Assembly (NCBI GenBank): GCA_029053015.1
Contig: JAIDHX010000052.1
Coordinates: 1 to 64,000 of the forward strand
Direction of reading: 5' to 3'
DNA: 64,000 bases
From: Lachnospiraceae bacterium
GTDB lineage: Bacteria > Bacillota > Clostridia > Lachnospirales > Lachnospiraceae
Position 1 is the first letter of the stretch; each line of letters starts with the position of its first letter. This document shows positions 17,537 to 26,596 of this stretch, in pieces. The notes under the pieces were generated by a model. It did no database searches. It saw nothing but the letters and a program-made list of their open reading frames with translations, and was not told the origin of the DNA. The translations under genes and the position numbers were made by a program.

Positions 17537-18466
17537 TTATTTTTCGGCGTCCGCCTTCCACAGAGGATTGTGCAGCACCGGTTCCTCATCAATAAAATTA
17601 ATTTCATCATTCAGGTACACCTGATAATTATTCCATACACCTTCCAGCATTTCCAGATTCCGCTTTACATCGGAAGGCCGCTTTAAGCACATCGCCACCA
17701 CCATCGCATTGATAACGCTCAAGGGCGCCACCAGGGAATCCACAATGGAAACCATATCACTTCGCGCCAAAAGATTCATGGAGGAATACAGGCACATGGG
17801 CGAGTGGATGGAATCCGTGATGCTGATCACCTTGGCATTTCTGTCGTTGGCAAACTCCAGCGCTTTCAGCGTACGCATGGAATATCTGGGAAAGCTGATT
17901 CCGATAATCACGTCATTTTCATCTATCCGAATCATCTGTTCAAAGGTTTCGCTGACGCTGGTCGTGTTTAAAAGCGTCACATTGCCGCGCACCATATTTA
18001 AGTAAAAATGTAGAAAATCCGCGAGCGGCGCGCAGCTCCTGAGACCGATGACATATACGTTTTCCGCCTCCAGTATGGCGCCCACCGCCATATCAAAAGC
18101 ATTGGGGTCAAGATTTGCAATCGTATCCTGAATCTTTTCGATGTCCGCATTCAGCACGGAGGATAAAATTTCCGACTGGCTGCTATGCCCATACTTTACG
18201 TCTATCTTCTGTACAGCACTCAGCTTGTCCCTCACCCAGTTTTCCAGCGCCTTCTGGAATTCCGGATATCCGTCGTAGCCTATCCCGGAAGCAAAGCGAA
18301 CCACCGTGGACTCACTGATGCCAAGCTCTGTGCCCAGCTTGGCCGCAGTCATAAACACAGCCTGTTCATAATGTTCCTTTATGTATCCTGCAATCGCCTT
18401 ATGGCTTTTGCTCATCGAAGCGTAACCTGCATTGATTCTTGATATGACGTCCTGACCATTATCCAT
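17537..18466 (-). CDS. MurR/RpiR family regulator with SIS domain
   Basis: The 309-residue protein has an N-terminal helix-turn-helix (about 1-80; LGTELGISESTVVRFASGIGYDGYPEF). A sugar-isomerase SIS domain follows (about 125-260; VYVIGLRSCAPLADFLHFYLN), which in this family binds a phosphosugar effector. The start at 18466 is set by AGGAG seven bases upstream, so the gene overlaps the tetR-type gene by 8 bases and is probably cotranscribed with it. The effector and targets are unknown; no sugar-catabolism gene is adjacent. Confidence 0.88.
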   Translation of the reverse strand: MDNGQDVISRINAGYASMSKSHKAIAGYIKEHYEQAVFMTAAKLGTELGISESTVVRFASGIGYDGYPEFQKALENWVRDKLSAVQKIDVKYGHSSQSEILSSVLNADIEKIQDTIANLDPNAFDMAVGAILEAENVYVIGLRSCAPLADFLHFYLNMVRGNVTLLNTTSVSETFEQMIRIDENDVIIGISFPRYSMRTLKALEFANDRNAKVISITDSIHSPMCLYSSMNLLARSDMVSIVDSLVAPLSVINAMVVAMCLKRPSDVKRNLEMLEGVWNNYQVYLNDEINFIDEEPVLHNPLWKADAEK

Positions 18467-19001
18467 TTGCATACTCCTGTTCCAGCAGTTTCTTGGTTTC
18501 CGCATCCGTCAAATCGTAATCGCCTGTCAGGCTCATACAAGCCGCTCCGTGGATAAACAGCCACATTCTCATGAACATGCCTTGTGGATTGGCGCAGCCC
18601 ATTGCGGACGCTTTGTTGATTTCAAAAAGGACATTTCCTTTTTCTCCGTTCAAAATCTCATACAGGCTCTTTTTTTCCGGAAGCTCTGATAAGAACAAAA
18701 GCCTGAACAGATTTTTTTCTTCTCTTGCAAAAGCAATGTATGCCATTCCCAGATTGGAAAAGGGAACCGTGCCGGTTCTCGGAAACAGGTCATAATAATC
18801 CTGAAAGAAAAGGACAGCCTTTTTGTAAACTTCTCCCCACAGCTCGTCCATATTTTTATACACCCTGAAAATCGGCTGCGTGGAGCATCCCACTCTTGCC
18901 GCCACTTTTCTCGCCGTCACGTTGGCAAAGCCTTCTTCCCTTGTCATTTCAAAAGCATTTTCCAATATATCCTGAATGGTAACAGATTCTTTTCTCGCCA
19001 T
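18459..19001 (-). CDS. TetR/AcrR family regulator
   Basis: The 180-residue protein has a TetR-type N-terminal helix-turn-helix (about 8-55: IQDILENAFEMTREEGFANVTARKVAARVGCSTQ, read in parts) and an all-helical ligand domain with the WLFIHGAACM stretch common in this family. An AGGAGAA site precedes ATG, and a strong promoter lies at 19049-19077. It follows the decarboxylase operon after a terminator, so control of that operon is possible but not shown. Confidence 0.88.
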   Translation of the reverse strand: MARKESVTIQDILENAFEMTREEGFANVTARKVAARVGCSTQPIFRVYKNMDELWGEVYKKAVLFFQDYYDLFPRTGTVPFSNLGMAYIAFAREEKNLFRLLFLSELPEKKSLYEILNGEKGNVLFEINKASAMGCANPQGMFMRMWLFIHGAACMSLTGDYDLTDAETKKLLEQEYANG

Positions 19002-19048
19002 TGTACATTCTCCTCATATCTCCTGACAGCATTACCGTAACACTTGTT

Positions 19049-19077
19049 ATTCTAATCCATTCCTGCAAATCCGTCAA
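19049..19077 (-). promoter_or_regulatory. Promoter of the tetR-rpiR pair
   Basis: On the minus strand TTGACG (19072-19077) and TAGAAT (19049-19054) are 17 bases apart, about 48 bases before the tetR-type start. Confidence 0.7.
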
Positions 19078-19087
19078 GTCAGAAAGA

Positions 19088-19120
19088 CAAAAGGAATGGG
19101 AAAATCTCCCATTCCTTTTG
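19088..19120. terminator. Terminator after the decarboxylase operon
   Basis: A perfect 14-bp stem (CAAAAGGAATGGGA with TCCCATTCCTTTTG) and a 5-base loop lie 13 bases past the oadA stop. It is flanked by A- and T-rich bases on both sides. Confidence 0.8.
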
Positions 19121-19132
19121 TATCTGACCGTA

Positions 19133-20554
19133 TTATACGGGATATGCACCATTTTTGGTATCTGCCTGCGCAGGATCTACTTTTTCCTGCTGTGCCTGAC
19201 GGTACTTGAAGAAATCCGTTGCCACCTGCGGGAACAAAGCGTAGGACAGCACGTCCTCGTCCTGCTGCTTCCACTCTGCCATTTCGGATTCCAGCTTTTC
19301 CATCTCGTTGGAAATCAAATCCGCCGGACGGCAGGTAATCCTCTCCTCGCCCGGAATAACCTTGTCGATAACTTCCTGACTCATCGGCTTTACAGTCTGA
19401 CCGTATTTGCCTCTGAGCACATCCTTGGTCTGGTCGGTTGCCATCTTGTATCTCTCGCCCATCAGCACGTTAAATACAGCCTGTGTGCCGACAATCTGTG
19501 ACGACGGCGTAACAAGAGGCGGCTCGCCCAAATCCTTGCGGACTCTGGGAATCTCCTGCAGCACTTCGTAATATTTATCCTCTGCATTCTGCTCCTTAAG
19601 CTGGCTCACCATATTGGAAAGCATGCCGCCCGGCACCTGATACAGCAGGGTCTTGATGTCCACGCCCATTACCTTGGGATTTAAGAGACCGTTTGCAAGG
19701 CACTCGTCCCTGTAAGGTCTGAAATAATCTGCAATTTCTGCAAGCAGGTTCTGGTCGTAGCCGGTATCGTAAGGCGTTCCCTTAAAGGTTTCCACCATAA
19801 CCTCGGTTGCGGGCTGTGAAGTGCCCATTGCAAAAGGTGACATTGCACAGTCGATTACGTCCACGCCTGCCTCAACTGCCTTCAAGTAAGTCATACCCGC
19901 CACGCCGGAGGTATAATGTGTGTGAAGCTGAATCGGAAGCTTCGTCGCTGCCTTCATCTCCTTAATCAGCTCGGCTGCCTTATACGGAACCAGAAGACCC
20001 GCCATATCCTTGATACAGATGGAATCCGCTCCCATCTCCTCAATCTTCTTTGCCATGTCAATCCAGTATTCCATGGTATAGGCATCACCCAGAGTATAGG
20101 ACAATGCAATCTGCGCATGTCCACGCCCCTCGCGTGCCTTAATTCTGTTGGTGGCATTTACCGCCTCCTGCAAATTGCGAAGGTCGTTCATACAGTCAAA
20201 AATACGAATGATGTCGATGCCGTTTGCCACGGATTTTTCTACAAAGCTGTCCACCACATCGTCAGCATAAGGTCTGTATCCTAAGATATTCTGTCCTCTG
20301 AATAACATCTGCAGCTTGGTGTTTTTAAAGCCGTCGCGCAGCTTTCTCAGTCTGTCCCACGGATCTTCCTTCAGAAAGCGCAGGGATGCATCAAAGGTCG
20401 CGCCGCCCCAGCATTCCACGGAATGGTAGCCTACCTTGTCCATTTTGTCTACAATGGGAAGCATAAGCTCGGTCGGCATTCTGGTTGCGATTAAGGACTG
20501 ATGTGCGTCACGTAATATAGTTTCCGTTATTTTAATCGGTCTTGCTTCTGACAT
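19133..20554 (-). CDS. oadA: Oxaloacetate decarboxylase alpha / carboxyltransferase subunit
   Basis: The 473-residue protein is the cytosolic carboxyltransferase of the OadA/PycB family, which moves the carboxyl group of oxaloacetate to biotin, leaving pyruvate. The TIM-barrel starts with ETILRDAHQSLIATRM (about 12-27). Metal and substrate residues appear in VECWGGATFDAS and the LHTHYTSGVAG motif (His pair), and the carboxylated Lys is in ICIKDMAGLL. The usual C-terminal biotin domain is missing and is replaced by the separate biotin protein two genes upstream. It is the last gene of the operon. The gene could also be named pycB by homology. Confidence 0.92.
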   Translation of the reverse strand: MSEARPIKITETILRDAHQSLIATRMPTELMLPIVDKMDKVGYHSVECWGGATFDASLRFLKEDPWDRLRKLRDGFKNTKLQMLFRGQNILGYRPYADDVVDSFVEKSVANGIDIIRIFDCMNDLRNLQEAVNATNRIKAREGRGHAQIALSYTLGDAYTMEYWIDMAKKIEEMGADSICIKDMAGLLVPYKAAELIKEMKAATKLPIQLHTHYTSGVAGMTYLKAVEAGVDVIDCAMSPFAMGTSQPATEVMVETFKGTPYDTGYDQNLLAEIADYFRPYRDECLANGLLNPKVMGVDIKTLLYQVPGGMLSNMVSQLKEQNAEDKYYEVLQEIPRVRKDLGEPPLVTPSSQIVGTQAVFNVLMGERYKMATDQTKDVLRGKYGQTVKPMSQEVIDKVIPGEERITCRPADLISNEMEKLESEMAEWKQQDEDVLSYALFPQVATDFFKYRQAQQEKVDPAQADTKNGAYPV

Positions 20555-20604
20555 TTCCTAATTCCTCCTAGAATTTTATATATAAATACTCGCTGTGCCC
20601 AGCT

Positions 20605-21756
20605 TTAAAATACGCCGTAGATGGCCATAAAGGTACCTGCAGCTACGGCAGTACCGATAACGCCTGCAACATTGGGGCCCATGGCATGCATCAGAAGGAA
20701 GTTTGTCGGATCAGCTTCCGAACCTACCTTCTGCGATACACGCGCCGCCATAGGTACTGCGGACACACCTGCAGAACCAATCAGCGGGTTGACTTTGCCG
20801 TGTGTCATCACGCACATCAGCTTGCCGAACAGCACGCCTGCCACCGTACCGAATATAAAAGCAGCAAGACCAAGTCCTACGATTTTAATCGTATCCCAGT
20901 TCAGGAAAGCTTCCGCACTGGTGGTTGCACCTACGGATGTGCCAAGCAGAATAACTACGATGTACATCATTGCATTGGACGCAGTTTCTGTAAGCTGTCT
21001 TACCACACCGGATTCCTTAAACAGATTTCCTAACATCAGCATACCTACCAGAGGAGCCGTGGTCGGAAGAATCAGGCTCACCACGATGGTTACCACGATG
21101 GGGAACAGGATTCTCTCCAGCTTGGAAACCGGACGGAGCTGCGCCATCTTAATTTGTCTTTCCTTCTTTGTTGTCAAAAGCTTCATAAAAGGCGGCTGGA
21201 TAACAGGCACCAGCGCCATATAGGAATATGCCGCAACGGCAATGGGTCCCATCAGACCTGTCTGCCCCAGTTTTCCTGCAAGGAAGATAGATGTAGGGCC
21301 GTCAGCGCCGCCGATAATGGAAATTGCAGCGGCTGCCTTACCGTTAAAGCCAAGCGCAATCGCGCCAAAGTATGCGGCAAAAATACCAAACTGTGCTGCC
21401 GCTCCTAAAAGAAAACTCTTGGGATTGGCAATCAGGGGACCGAAATCCGTCATAGCGCCGACGCCCATGAAGATCAGGGACGGCAGTATGGCATATTCGT
21501 CCAGAATATAGAAATAATAGAGTAAGCCGCCCACTCCATTTGCCGAATCCCCTGCATGAAGCATAATATCCGGATAAATGTTTACAAGCAGCATACCAAA
21601 TGCTATCGGCAGCAAAAGCAAAGGTTCAAACTCATGCTTTATCGCCAGATATAGGAAAAAGCAGGCAACTGCAATCATCACATAATTTCCCACAGTCAGG
21701 TTAAAAAACGCCGTCTGGTGGAGCAGATTGCCCAGCGTACTTGATATGTATTCCAT
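20605..21756 (-). CDS. oadB: Na+-translocating decarboxylase beta subunit
   Basis: OadB decarboxylates carboxybiotin and pumps Na+ outward. The 383-residue protein has about ten membrane segments. Key family motifs are FMGVGAMTDFGPLIANPKS, the half-membrane segment IIGGADGPTSIFLAGKLG (with the conserved Asp that binds Na+) and NPLIGSAGVSAVPMAAR, read here in parts. Length and motifs are normal. It is flanked by the biotin protein and OadA genes, which fixes its role in this operon. Confidence 0.95.
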   Translation of the reverse strand: MEYISSTLGNLLHQTAFFNLTVGNYVMIAVACFFLYLAIKHEFEPLLLLPIAFGMLLVNIYPDIMLHAGDSANGVGGLLYYFYILDEYAILPSLIFMGVGAMTDFGPLIANPKSFLLGAAAQFGIFAAYFGAIALGFNGKAAAAISIIGGADGPTSIFLAGKLGQTGLMGPIAVAAYSYMALVPVIQPPFMKLLTTKKERQIKMAQLRPVSKLERILFPIVVTIVVSLILPTTAPLVGMLMLGNLFKESGVVRQLTETASNAMMYIVVILLGTSVGATTSAEAFLNWDTIKIVGLGLAAFIFGTVAGVLFGKLMCVMTHGKVNPLIGSAGVSAVPMAARVSQKVGSEADPTNFLLMHAMGPNVAGVIGTAVAAGTFMAIYGVF

Positions 21757-21786
21757 TTGATGACCTCCTGTCAGTTGTCAGTCCGA

Positions 21787-22161
21787 TTAGTTTAAGGTAG
21801 CCAGAACCTTGCCCGCTTCCACTGCATCGCCAACCGATACCTCAATGCTTGCTACCGTACCGTCTTCAGGCGCAACAACGGGAATTTCCATCTTCATCGC
21901 CTCAATAGTAACGACTGCATCACCCCTCTTTACTGCCGTGCCGACAGCCGCGTCAATCTTAAATACCTTTCCTGCTGCACCGGCCTCTACTTTGATGCTG
22001 CCTGCACCGCCTGCCGCGGGTGCACTTGCCGCTGCCGGAGCCTTTACAACAGGCGCCTTGGGTGCCGCCGGAGCCTTTACTGCGGGAGCGCCTGTGGATG
22101 CGCCCTCTTCCACTACTACATCATATACGTTTCCATTTACGGTAATGGTATAATTCTTCAT
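21787..22161 (-). CDS. Biotin carrier protein of the decarboxylase
   Basis: The 124-residue protein has a short N-terminal beta segment, an Ala/Pro/Lys-rich flexible linker (about 25-55) and a biotinyl domain (about 55-124). The biotin site is EAMKMEIP with Lys90. It carries carboxybiotin between the cytosolic carboxyltransferases and OadB. ATG at 22161 follows GGAGG; a TTG just upstream lies within that site. It is the free-standing equivalent of the GcdC/MmdC subunits. Confidence 0.95.
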   Translation of the reverse strand: MKNYTITVNGNVYDVVVEEGASTGAPAVKAPAAPKAPVVKAPAAASAPAAGGAGSIKVEAGAAGKVFKIDAAVGTAVKRGDAVVTIEAMKMEIPVVAPEDGTVASIEVSVGDAVEAGKVLATLN

Positions 22162-22176
22162 TTTTTTATCCTCCAA

Positions 22177-23058
22177 TTATCTTCTTTTTCTAATGCTTCT
22201 AACCACAAAACCGTCGGTGCCTGCCGCGCCTTCACTTGCTGCAATGGCCGCCGCAATGACTGCGATAAGCTCCAAATCATCGCCGCTCTCTTCTACAACA
22301 GCCGCTGCTGCCGTGCTGTCCGCCGCGGGAGCAGCCTGTACTGCCTCTTTCTTCCTGCCGGCAAGCTTTTCCTGTAATTTGGGAATACCGCCAAGCGCCC
22401 ATATAATCAGACTGATTAATATTAAAATAGCAAAAACCGTTCCCATTCCCATCACGGTGTCCATGGCAGCTTTGACCATCAGTTCACCTATTGTCTGATC
22501 TACATTCAGGGTACAGGACTCCACCGTCAGGAAAATGTCATTGGTAAAAATAACCTCTATCTTTGCCGTCTTCGGATTGCCCTTCTTGTCTGTTACAGAG
22601 CCTGTGACAGGAACCGTCACAATAATTTCATCACCTGATACTTTATAGCTTACATTCTGCCTGTCGATTACGGTCACATCGCCCAAATCGGAATATGCGC
22701 CGCTTAAGGACACAATGCCATTTAAAATCGCATTGCCTTCTACATCAATGGAATCGACGCCGTAGGAATAGCCATAATTGTTTGTCGCTATTTGCAGCGC
22801 CGCATTAAGGTTGTCCTCAGTCACGGACTCCAGCTCATGTACGTTATAATACTGCTGGTGAAATGCAGCCGTTGCGGCAGCCTCGCTGCCTTCGCCGCCA
22901 TAATACGCATACAGCATATAGGGAACCACAAAATCGGTTGACAGCAGCGTTGCAGCAGCCGCCTTGTCCGCCGTCACCGCATCCACAGCCGTTTCGCCGC
23001 ATGCCGTAAGCCCAAATACACAGGTGAGCATACATAACATTGCCAGTAATTTTTTCAT
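22177..23058 (-). CDS. OadG-like gamma subunit fused to a lipoprotein domain
   Basis: Residues 1-20 form a lipoprotein signal with the lipobox LTAC (Cys20). About 170 residues follow that resemble an extracytoplasmic alpha+beta domain. Then comes one membrane helix (about 198-222; VFAILILISLIIWALGGI) and a basic, Ala-rich cytoplasmic tail. The helix plus tail is the OadG-like part, which in characterised pumps anchors the complex. A normal OadG is only about 80-100 residues, so this one has a large outer domain with a probable lipid anchor. Position between the carboxyltransferase and biotin genes supports the role. The function of the outer domain is unknown. Confidence 0.8.
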   Translation of the reverse strand: MKKLLAMLCMLTCVFGLTACGETAVDAVTADKAAAATLLSTDFVVPYMLYAYYGGEGSEAAATAAFHQQYYNVHELESVTEDNLNAALQIATNNYGYSYGVDSIDVEGNAILNGIVSLSGAYSDLGDVTVIDRQNVSYKVSGDEIIVTVPVTGSVTDKKGNPKTAKIEVIFTNDIFLTVESCTLNVDQTIGELMVKAAMDTVMGMGTVFAILILISLIIWALGGIPKLQEKLAGRKKEAVQAAPAADSTAAAAVVEESGDDLELIAVIAAAIAASEGAAGTDGFVVRSIRKRR

Positions 23059-23075
23059 ATTAAGTATCTCCCTTT

Positions 23076-24506
23076 CTAAACCGTTCCATGCTTTTTGACC
23101 GGACGCTCTTCACTTTTCGTAAACAACATCTCAAAAGCGCCGATGATGTATTTTCTGGTATCGGCTGCTTCTACAATCTGGTCCACATATCCTCTCCGCG
23201 CCGCGCTCTGCGCACTGGTCTGCAGAGCCGCATACTCTGCCGCCTTCTCCTTTATCACTTCCGCGCCTTTTCCTTCATACATAATCTTAGCAGCAAGGGA
23301 CGCATCCATGGAGCCAATCTGCGCAGTCGGCCACGCCATCGTGATATCCGCGCCGGTCGCCTTGGAATTCATCGCAATATAGGCACTGCCAAACGCCTTG
23401 CCAATGATGACATTTACCTTCGGCACCGTCGCATTTGCAAAAGTGTATGTAAGGTGCGCAACAGCGGAAGCAATCTTTTTCTCACTGCATTCGCAGGCCT
23501 TATAGCCGGTCACGTTGGTGAGCGTCAGTACCGGAATGTCAAAAGCGTCACAGAAATTAACAAAATCAGCCGCTTTTTCACAGCCTTCCGGTGAAAGCGC
23601 CGTTTCATACTTTTCTGTGATATTTCCGTTTTCATCCAGCACGCCGCTCCTATTTGCAACCGCACCTACCGTCACGCCGTCCAGCCTGATAAAGCCGGTC
23701 ACCATATCCTTCGCATAAGCAGCCTTCACTTCCACGAATTCATTGCTGTCAGAGATAATGGTAAGCGCTGCAGCCGTATCCTCCACGCAGCCGGCAAGCT
23801 CAGCAGTCAGGCGGTTCAAATCATCCGTGCACTCGTCAAACGCAAGGTTCTCTTCATTGTTTGCAGGTAAAATAGAAACAAGCCTGCGGATGCCTGCAAG
23901 CACTTCGTCCTCAGTTCCCACAAAGTCTGCATTTCCTGCCTTTTCACTCTGGAATGCAGCCGAAGAGGTATCACATTTTGCAGTTGTATTGCCTGCAAGG
24001 GCATTCGGGGAATTTACAAATAATTTCGCGTTCTTTTCTTCCATGAACGTAAAGTCAGACATGGCTGCCATGATGGCAAGACCACCGCCACAGCTGCCGA
24101 ACACTGCAGAAATCTGAGGGATTACTCCTGAAGCATCGGTCATCTTACGGTAGATGGTGCCAAACGCATCCAAAGCATCCGTAGCTTCCTGTAATCGCAG
24201 TCCGGCAGAATCCAGAAGTCCGATAACGGGTGCGCCCGTCTTCATCGCCAGATTGTAGAGATTGGCAATCTTCCTTGCATGCATTTCACCGACGGTTCCG
24301 TTCATGACGGACGCATCCTGACTGTACACATATACAAGGCTGCCGCCTATCACTCCGTATCCGGTGATGACACCGTCTGAAGGAGTTTCCGCCTGTTTCA
24401 AATCAAAATCGGTCGCTCTGGCGGTAACCATGGCGCCAATTTCAACGAAACTGTTGTCGTCGAGCAAAGCGTTGATTCTTTGGCTCGCTTTTGAAGTACT
24501 ACTCAT
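23076..24506 (-). CDS. Biotin-dependent acyl-CoA carboxyltransferase
   Basis: The 476-residue protein is a two-domain crotonase-fold carboxyltransferase like MmdA, GcdA or PccB. The N half has LLDSAGLRLQEATDAL, ISAVFGSCGGGLAIMAAMSD and the C half LTNVTGYKACECSEKK, IGKAFGSAYIAM and ADITMAWPTAQIGSM. It moves a carboxyl group between an acyl-CoA (methylmalonyl-, glutaconyl- or malonyl-type) and biotin; which one is not evident. The sequence is somewhat shorter than MmdA (about 510). The ATG at 24506 follows GGAGGG; the longer frame is rejected. First gene of the operon with the OadG-like, biotin, OadB and OadA proteins, so both a CoA ester and oxaloacetate may feed the same pump. Confidence 0.85.
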   Translation of the reverse strand: MSSTSKASQRINALLDDNSFVEIGAMVTARATDFDLKQAETPSDGVITGYGVIGGSLVYVYSQDASVMNGTVGEMHARKIANLYNLAMKTGAPVIGLLDSAGLRLQEATDALDAFGTIYRKMTDASGVIPQISAVFGSCGGGLAIMAAMSDFTFMEEKNAKLFVNSPNALAGNTTAKCDTSSAAFQSEKAGNADFVGTEDEVLAGIRRLVSILPANNEENLAFDECTDDLNRLTAELAGCVEDTAAALTIISDSNEFVEVKAAYAKDMVTGFIRLDGVTVGAVANRSGVLDENGNITEKYETALSPEGCEKAADFVNFCDAFDIPVLTLTNVTGYKACECSEKKIASAVAHLTYTFANATVPKVNVIIGKAFGSAYIAMNSKATGADITMAWPTAQIGSMDASLAAKIMYEGKGAEVIKEKAAEYAALQTSAQSAARRGYVDQIVEAADTRKYIIGAFEMLFTKSEERPVKKHGTV

Positions 24507-24611
24507 GTTTTCAGCCCTCCATTTATAATAAATAAATATGAACAATATTAACAGGGGACTTTCGCTTTTCGTAAAGTAAACGCCTATTGCCCCATGATTA
24601 ATGTTTGTACC

Positions 24612-24617
24612 ATTGTA
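24612..24617 (-). promoter_or_regulatory. Possible extended -10 of the decarboxylase operon
   Basis: On the minus strand TG-C-TACAAT forms an extended -10 with no convincing -35, about 105 bases before the carboxyltransferase start. Confidence 0.35.
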
Positions 24618-24666
24618 GCACAAAATTTACAATCATACTAGCATTAATTTGCAGATTTTGGACAAA

Positions 24667-25923
24667 TTACAGGATATATTTTTCCAGTACTCTTCTTAGG
24701 CACCAGAAAAAATCAATTTCTGCTATTGCATCCCGTGTCACAATCAAATCTTCCTTCAGACAGACGCCGCCCGTCATGTAACGGATATATCCCACTATTT
24801 CCCCCTGTGTGACAGGAGCCGAAAGTCGTTCTTCCACCTCCCAGGAAACTTCAATTTTTTCTTCGTCAGAAAGCAGCAGCCCATATATGCCGCTCCCTTC
24901 TTTTATTTCCACCTCCGTATATGCCGCACCGCCGATGCTGTCCGTCTGTCCGTTTTCCACAGGTATCGGCGCAAATATGCTGTCATTTACAGACACTTCG
25001 TCTATGGTGTGGTATACAAAATTTTCCAGCCCATATGTAAAAAGCTCCCGCGAATCCGCCCATTTCCACGTCTTGTTGCCGGGCCAGCCACATGCTAAGA
25101 GCGCTATGGTAAAACGCTTACCGTCCCGCTCAAGAGCCCCCACATAGCAGTAGCCGGCCTTGTTGGTGAATCCCGTTTTTCCGGTAAGCGCGCCCTCCAT
25201 CATGCCCAGAAAGGCATTGTGGTTGACGCAGGAAAAACTCCTGCCTTCCTCGCTTGTAAAGCTGTAGCTTTCCGTCCGCGTTATCTTTAAAAATTCCTCC
25301 TTTGCCGGCGAGTAAAAGGCACAGTATGCCATAATTCTGGCGAGATCCTCCGCGCAGGTGCCATGCTCACGCAGAATACTCTCCCCGCTTTCCCCGATTA
25401 TGGTCTGCGTTGCATCCAGACCGTTCGGCGTGATAAACCAGCTGTTCCTGCAGCCTATCCACGCCGCCTTTTCGTTCATCATGGCGGCAAATCCTTCCAT
25501 GCTCCCTCCCACATGCTCCGCAATCGCCACCGCCGAGTCGTTGTGGGATTCCAGCATCAGGGAATACAAAAGATCACCCAGCCTGAAATGTTCGCCGGTA
25601 TTCATAAAAAGCTTGACCTTTGGCATTCCCGCCGCGTAGGACGATGCCTCCACGATTTCATCCTGCGACGCATTTTCCAGCGCCAGTATGCAGGTCAGTA
25701 TTTTGGTGGTGCTGGCATTGGACATAAAAACATCTCCGTTTTTTTCATACAGCACCCGACCTGTATCCGCGTCCATCAGCACCGCTGCCGTCGCATACAG
25801 GGACGGCTCCTCCGCGCCGTTTACATAAAGTGTCATTTGTAAAAACTGAAACAGAACCGCAGCCGCCAGAAACAGGCACAGCCTGCCGCCCTTCTCTTTC
25901 CTCTTTTTCACAAAAAAATACAT
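24667..25923 (-). CDS. D-alanyl-D-alanine carboxypeptidase (DacF-like, low-molecular-weight PBP)
   Basis: This enzyme trims the terminal D-Ala of peptidoglycan stem peptides. From the ATG at 25923 it has 418 residues: a basic start, a signal helix (about 13-32), then the transpeptidase fold. The three active-site motifs are S-T-T-K (in SNASTTKILT), S-H-N (in LESHNDSAVAIAEH) and K-T-G (in LTGKTGFTNKAGY). The C-terminal part matches the PBP5-associated domain. The start is uncertain: AAAGGAAAG is about 12 bases upstream, and another ATG lies 54 bases earlier. It follows scpAB on the same strand. A second paralogue lies at 39.2 kb. Confidence 0.9.
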   Translation of the reverse strand: MYFFVKKRKEKGGRLCLFLAAAVLFQFLQMTLYVNGAEEPSLYATAAVLMDADTGRVLYEKNGDVFMSNASTTKILTCILALENASQDEIVEASSYAAGMPKVKLFMNTGEHFRLGDLLYSLMLESHNDSAVAIAEHVGGSMEGFAAMMNEKAAWIGCRNSWFITPNGLDATQTIIGESGESILREHGTCAEDLARIMAYCAFYSPAKEEFLKITRTESYSFTSEEGRSFSCVNHNAFLGMMEGALTGKTGFTNKAGYCYVGALERDGKRFTIALLACGWPGNKTWKWADSRELFTYGLENFVYHTIDEVSVNDSIFAPIPVENGQTDSIGGAAYTEVEIKEGSGIYGLLLSDEEKIEVSWEVEERLSAPVTQGEIVGYIRYMTGGVCLKEDLIVTRDAIAEIDFFWCLRRVLEKYIL

Positions 25924-25990
25924 AGCAGCAACATTCTTTCCTTTGGTTGCTACTATGTATATGTATTTTCCACGCATTTTAAAACGCTTT

Positions 25991-26578
25991 TCAGGCTTCT
26001 TCCCCTTCTCCGCCGGTGGAAAGAAACCCTGCTTCTGCTTCCGCCTGCTGCTTAAATTCCTCCACCTGCATGGCGGACAGCTCCGGCAGTTCGTCCAGCG
26101 ACCGGACGCCGAAACAGCGCAAAAACTGCTCCGTGGTTCCGAAAAGCAACGGACGCCCCGGCGCATCCAGCCTTCCCAGCTCCGTAATCAAATCATATTC
26201 CAACAACTTGTTTACCGCATGGTCACAACTTACACCACGGATTCTCTCGATTTCCAGCCTCGTGACTGGCTGCTTGTAGGCAATAATGGAGAGCGTCTCC
26301 AGCACGGTATCCGTCAGCACCATTTTTCTCGGTGTTTTCGCAATTTTAATCAGGTATTCATACATCTCCGCCTTGGTGGAAAGCTGTACGCTGTCCTCCA
26401 GCCAGAGCAGAAAGATGCCCCTGTCCTCCTCTTCGTACCGTTTCTGCATATCTTCCAGTATCTGCTTTACTTCCTTTATATCCATTTCCAGCACTGCCGC
26501 AAGCCTGCTAATCTCCACAGACTCCCCCATGGTAAACAGCACTGCCTCCAGCACTGCTTCCGCTTTTTGTCTTTCCAT
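25991..26578 (-). CDS. scpB: Segregation and condensation protein B
   Basis: ScpB is a kite subunit of the SMC-ScpAB condensin that compacts and separates chromosomes. The 195 residues form two winged-helix domains with family motifs AVLFTMGESVEISRLA, ETLSIIAYKQPVTRLEIERIRGV (read in parts) and GRPLLFGTTEQFLRCFGV. It follows scpA by 18 bases, the usual order. Confidence 0.95.
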   Translation of the reverse strand: MERQKAEAVLEAVLFTMGESVEISRLAAVLEMDIKEVKQILEDMQKRYEEEDRGIFLLWLEDSVQLSTKAEMYEYLIKIAKTPRKMVLTDTVLETLSIIAYKQPVTRLEIERIRGVSCDHAVNKLLEYDLITELGRLDAPGRPLLFGTTEQFLRCFGVRSLDELPELSAMQVEEFKQQAEAEAGFLSTGGEGEEA

Positions 26579-26596
26579 TTTCTACTATTCCTTCCG

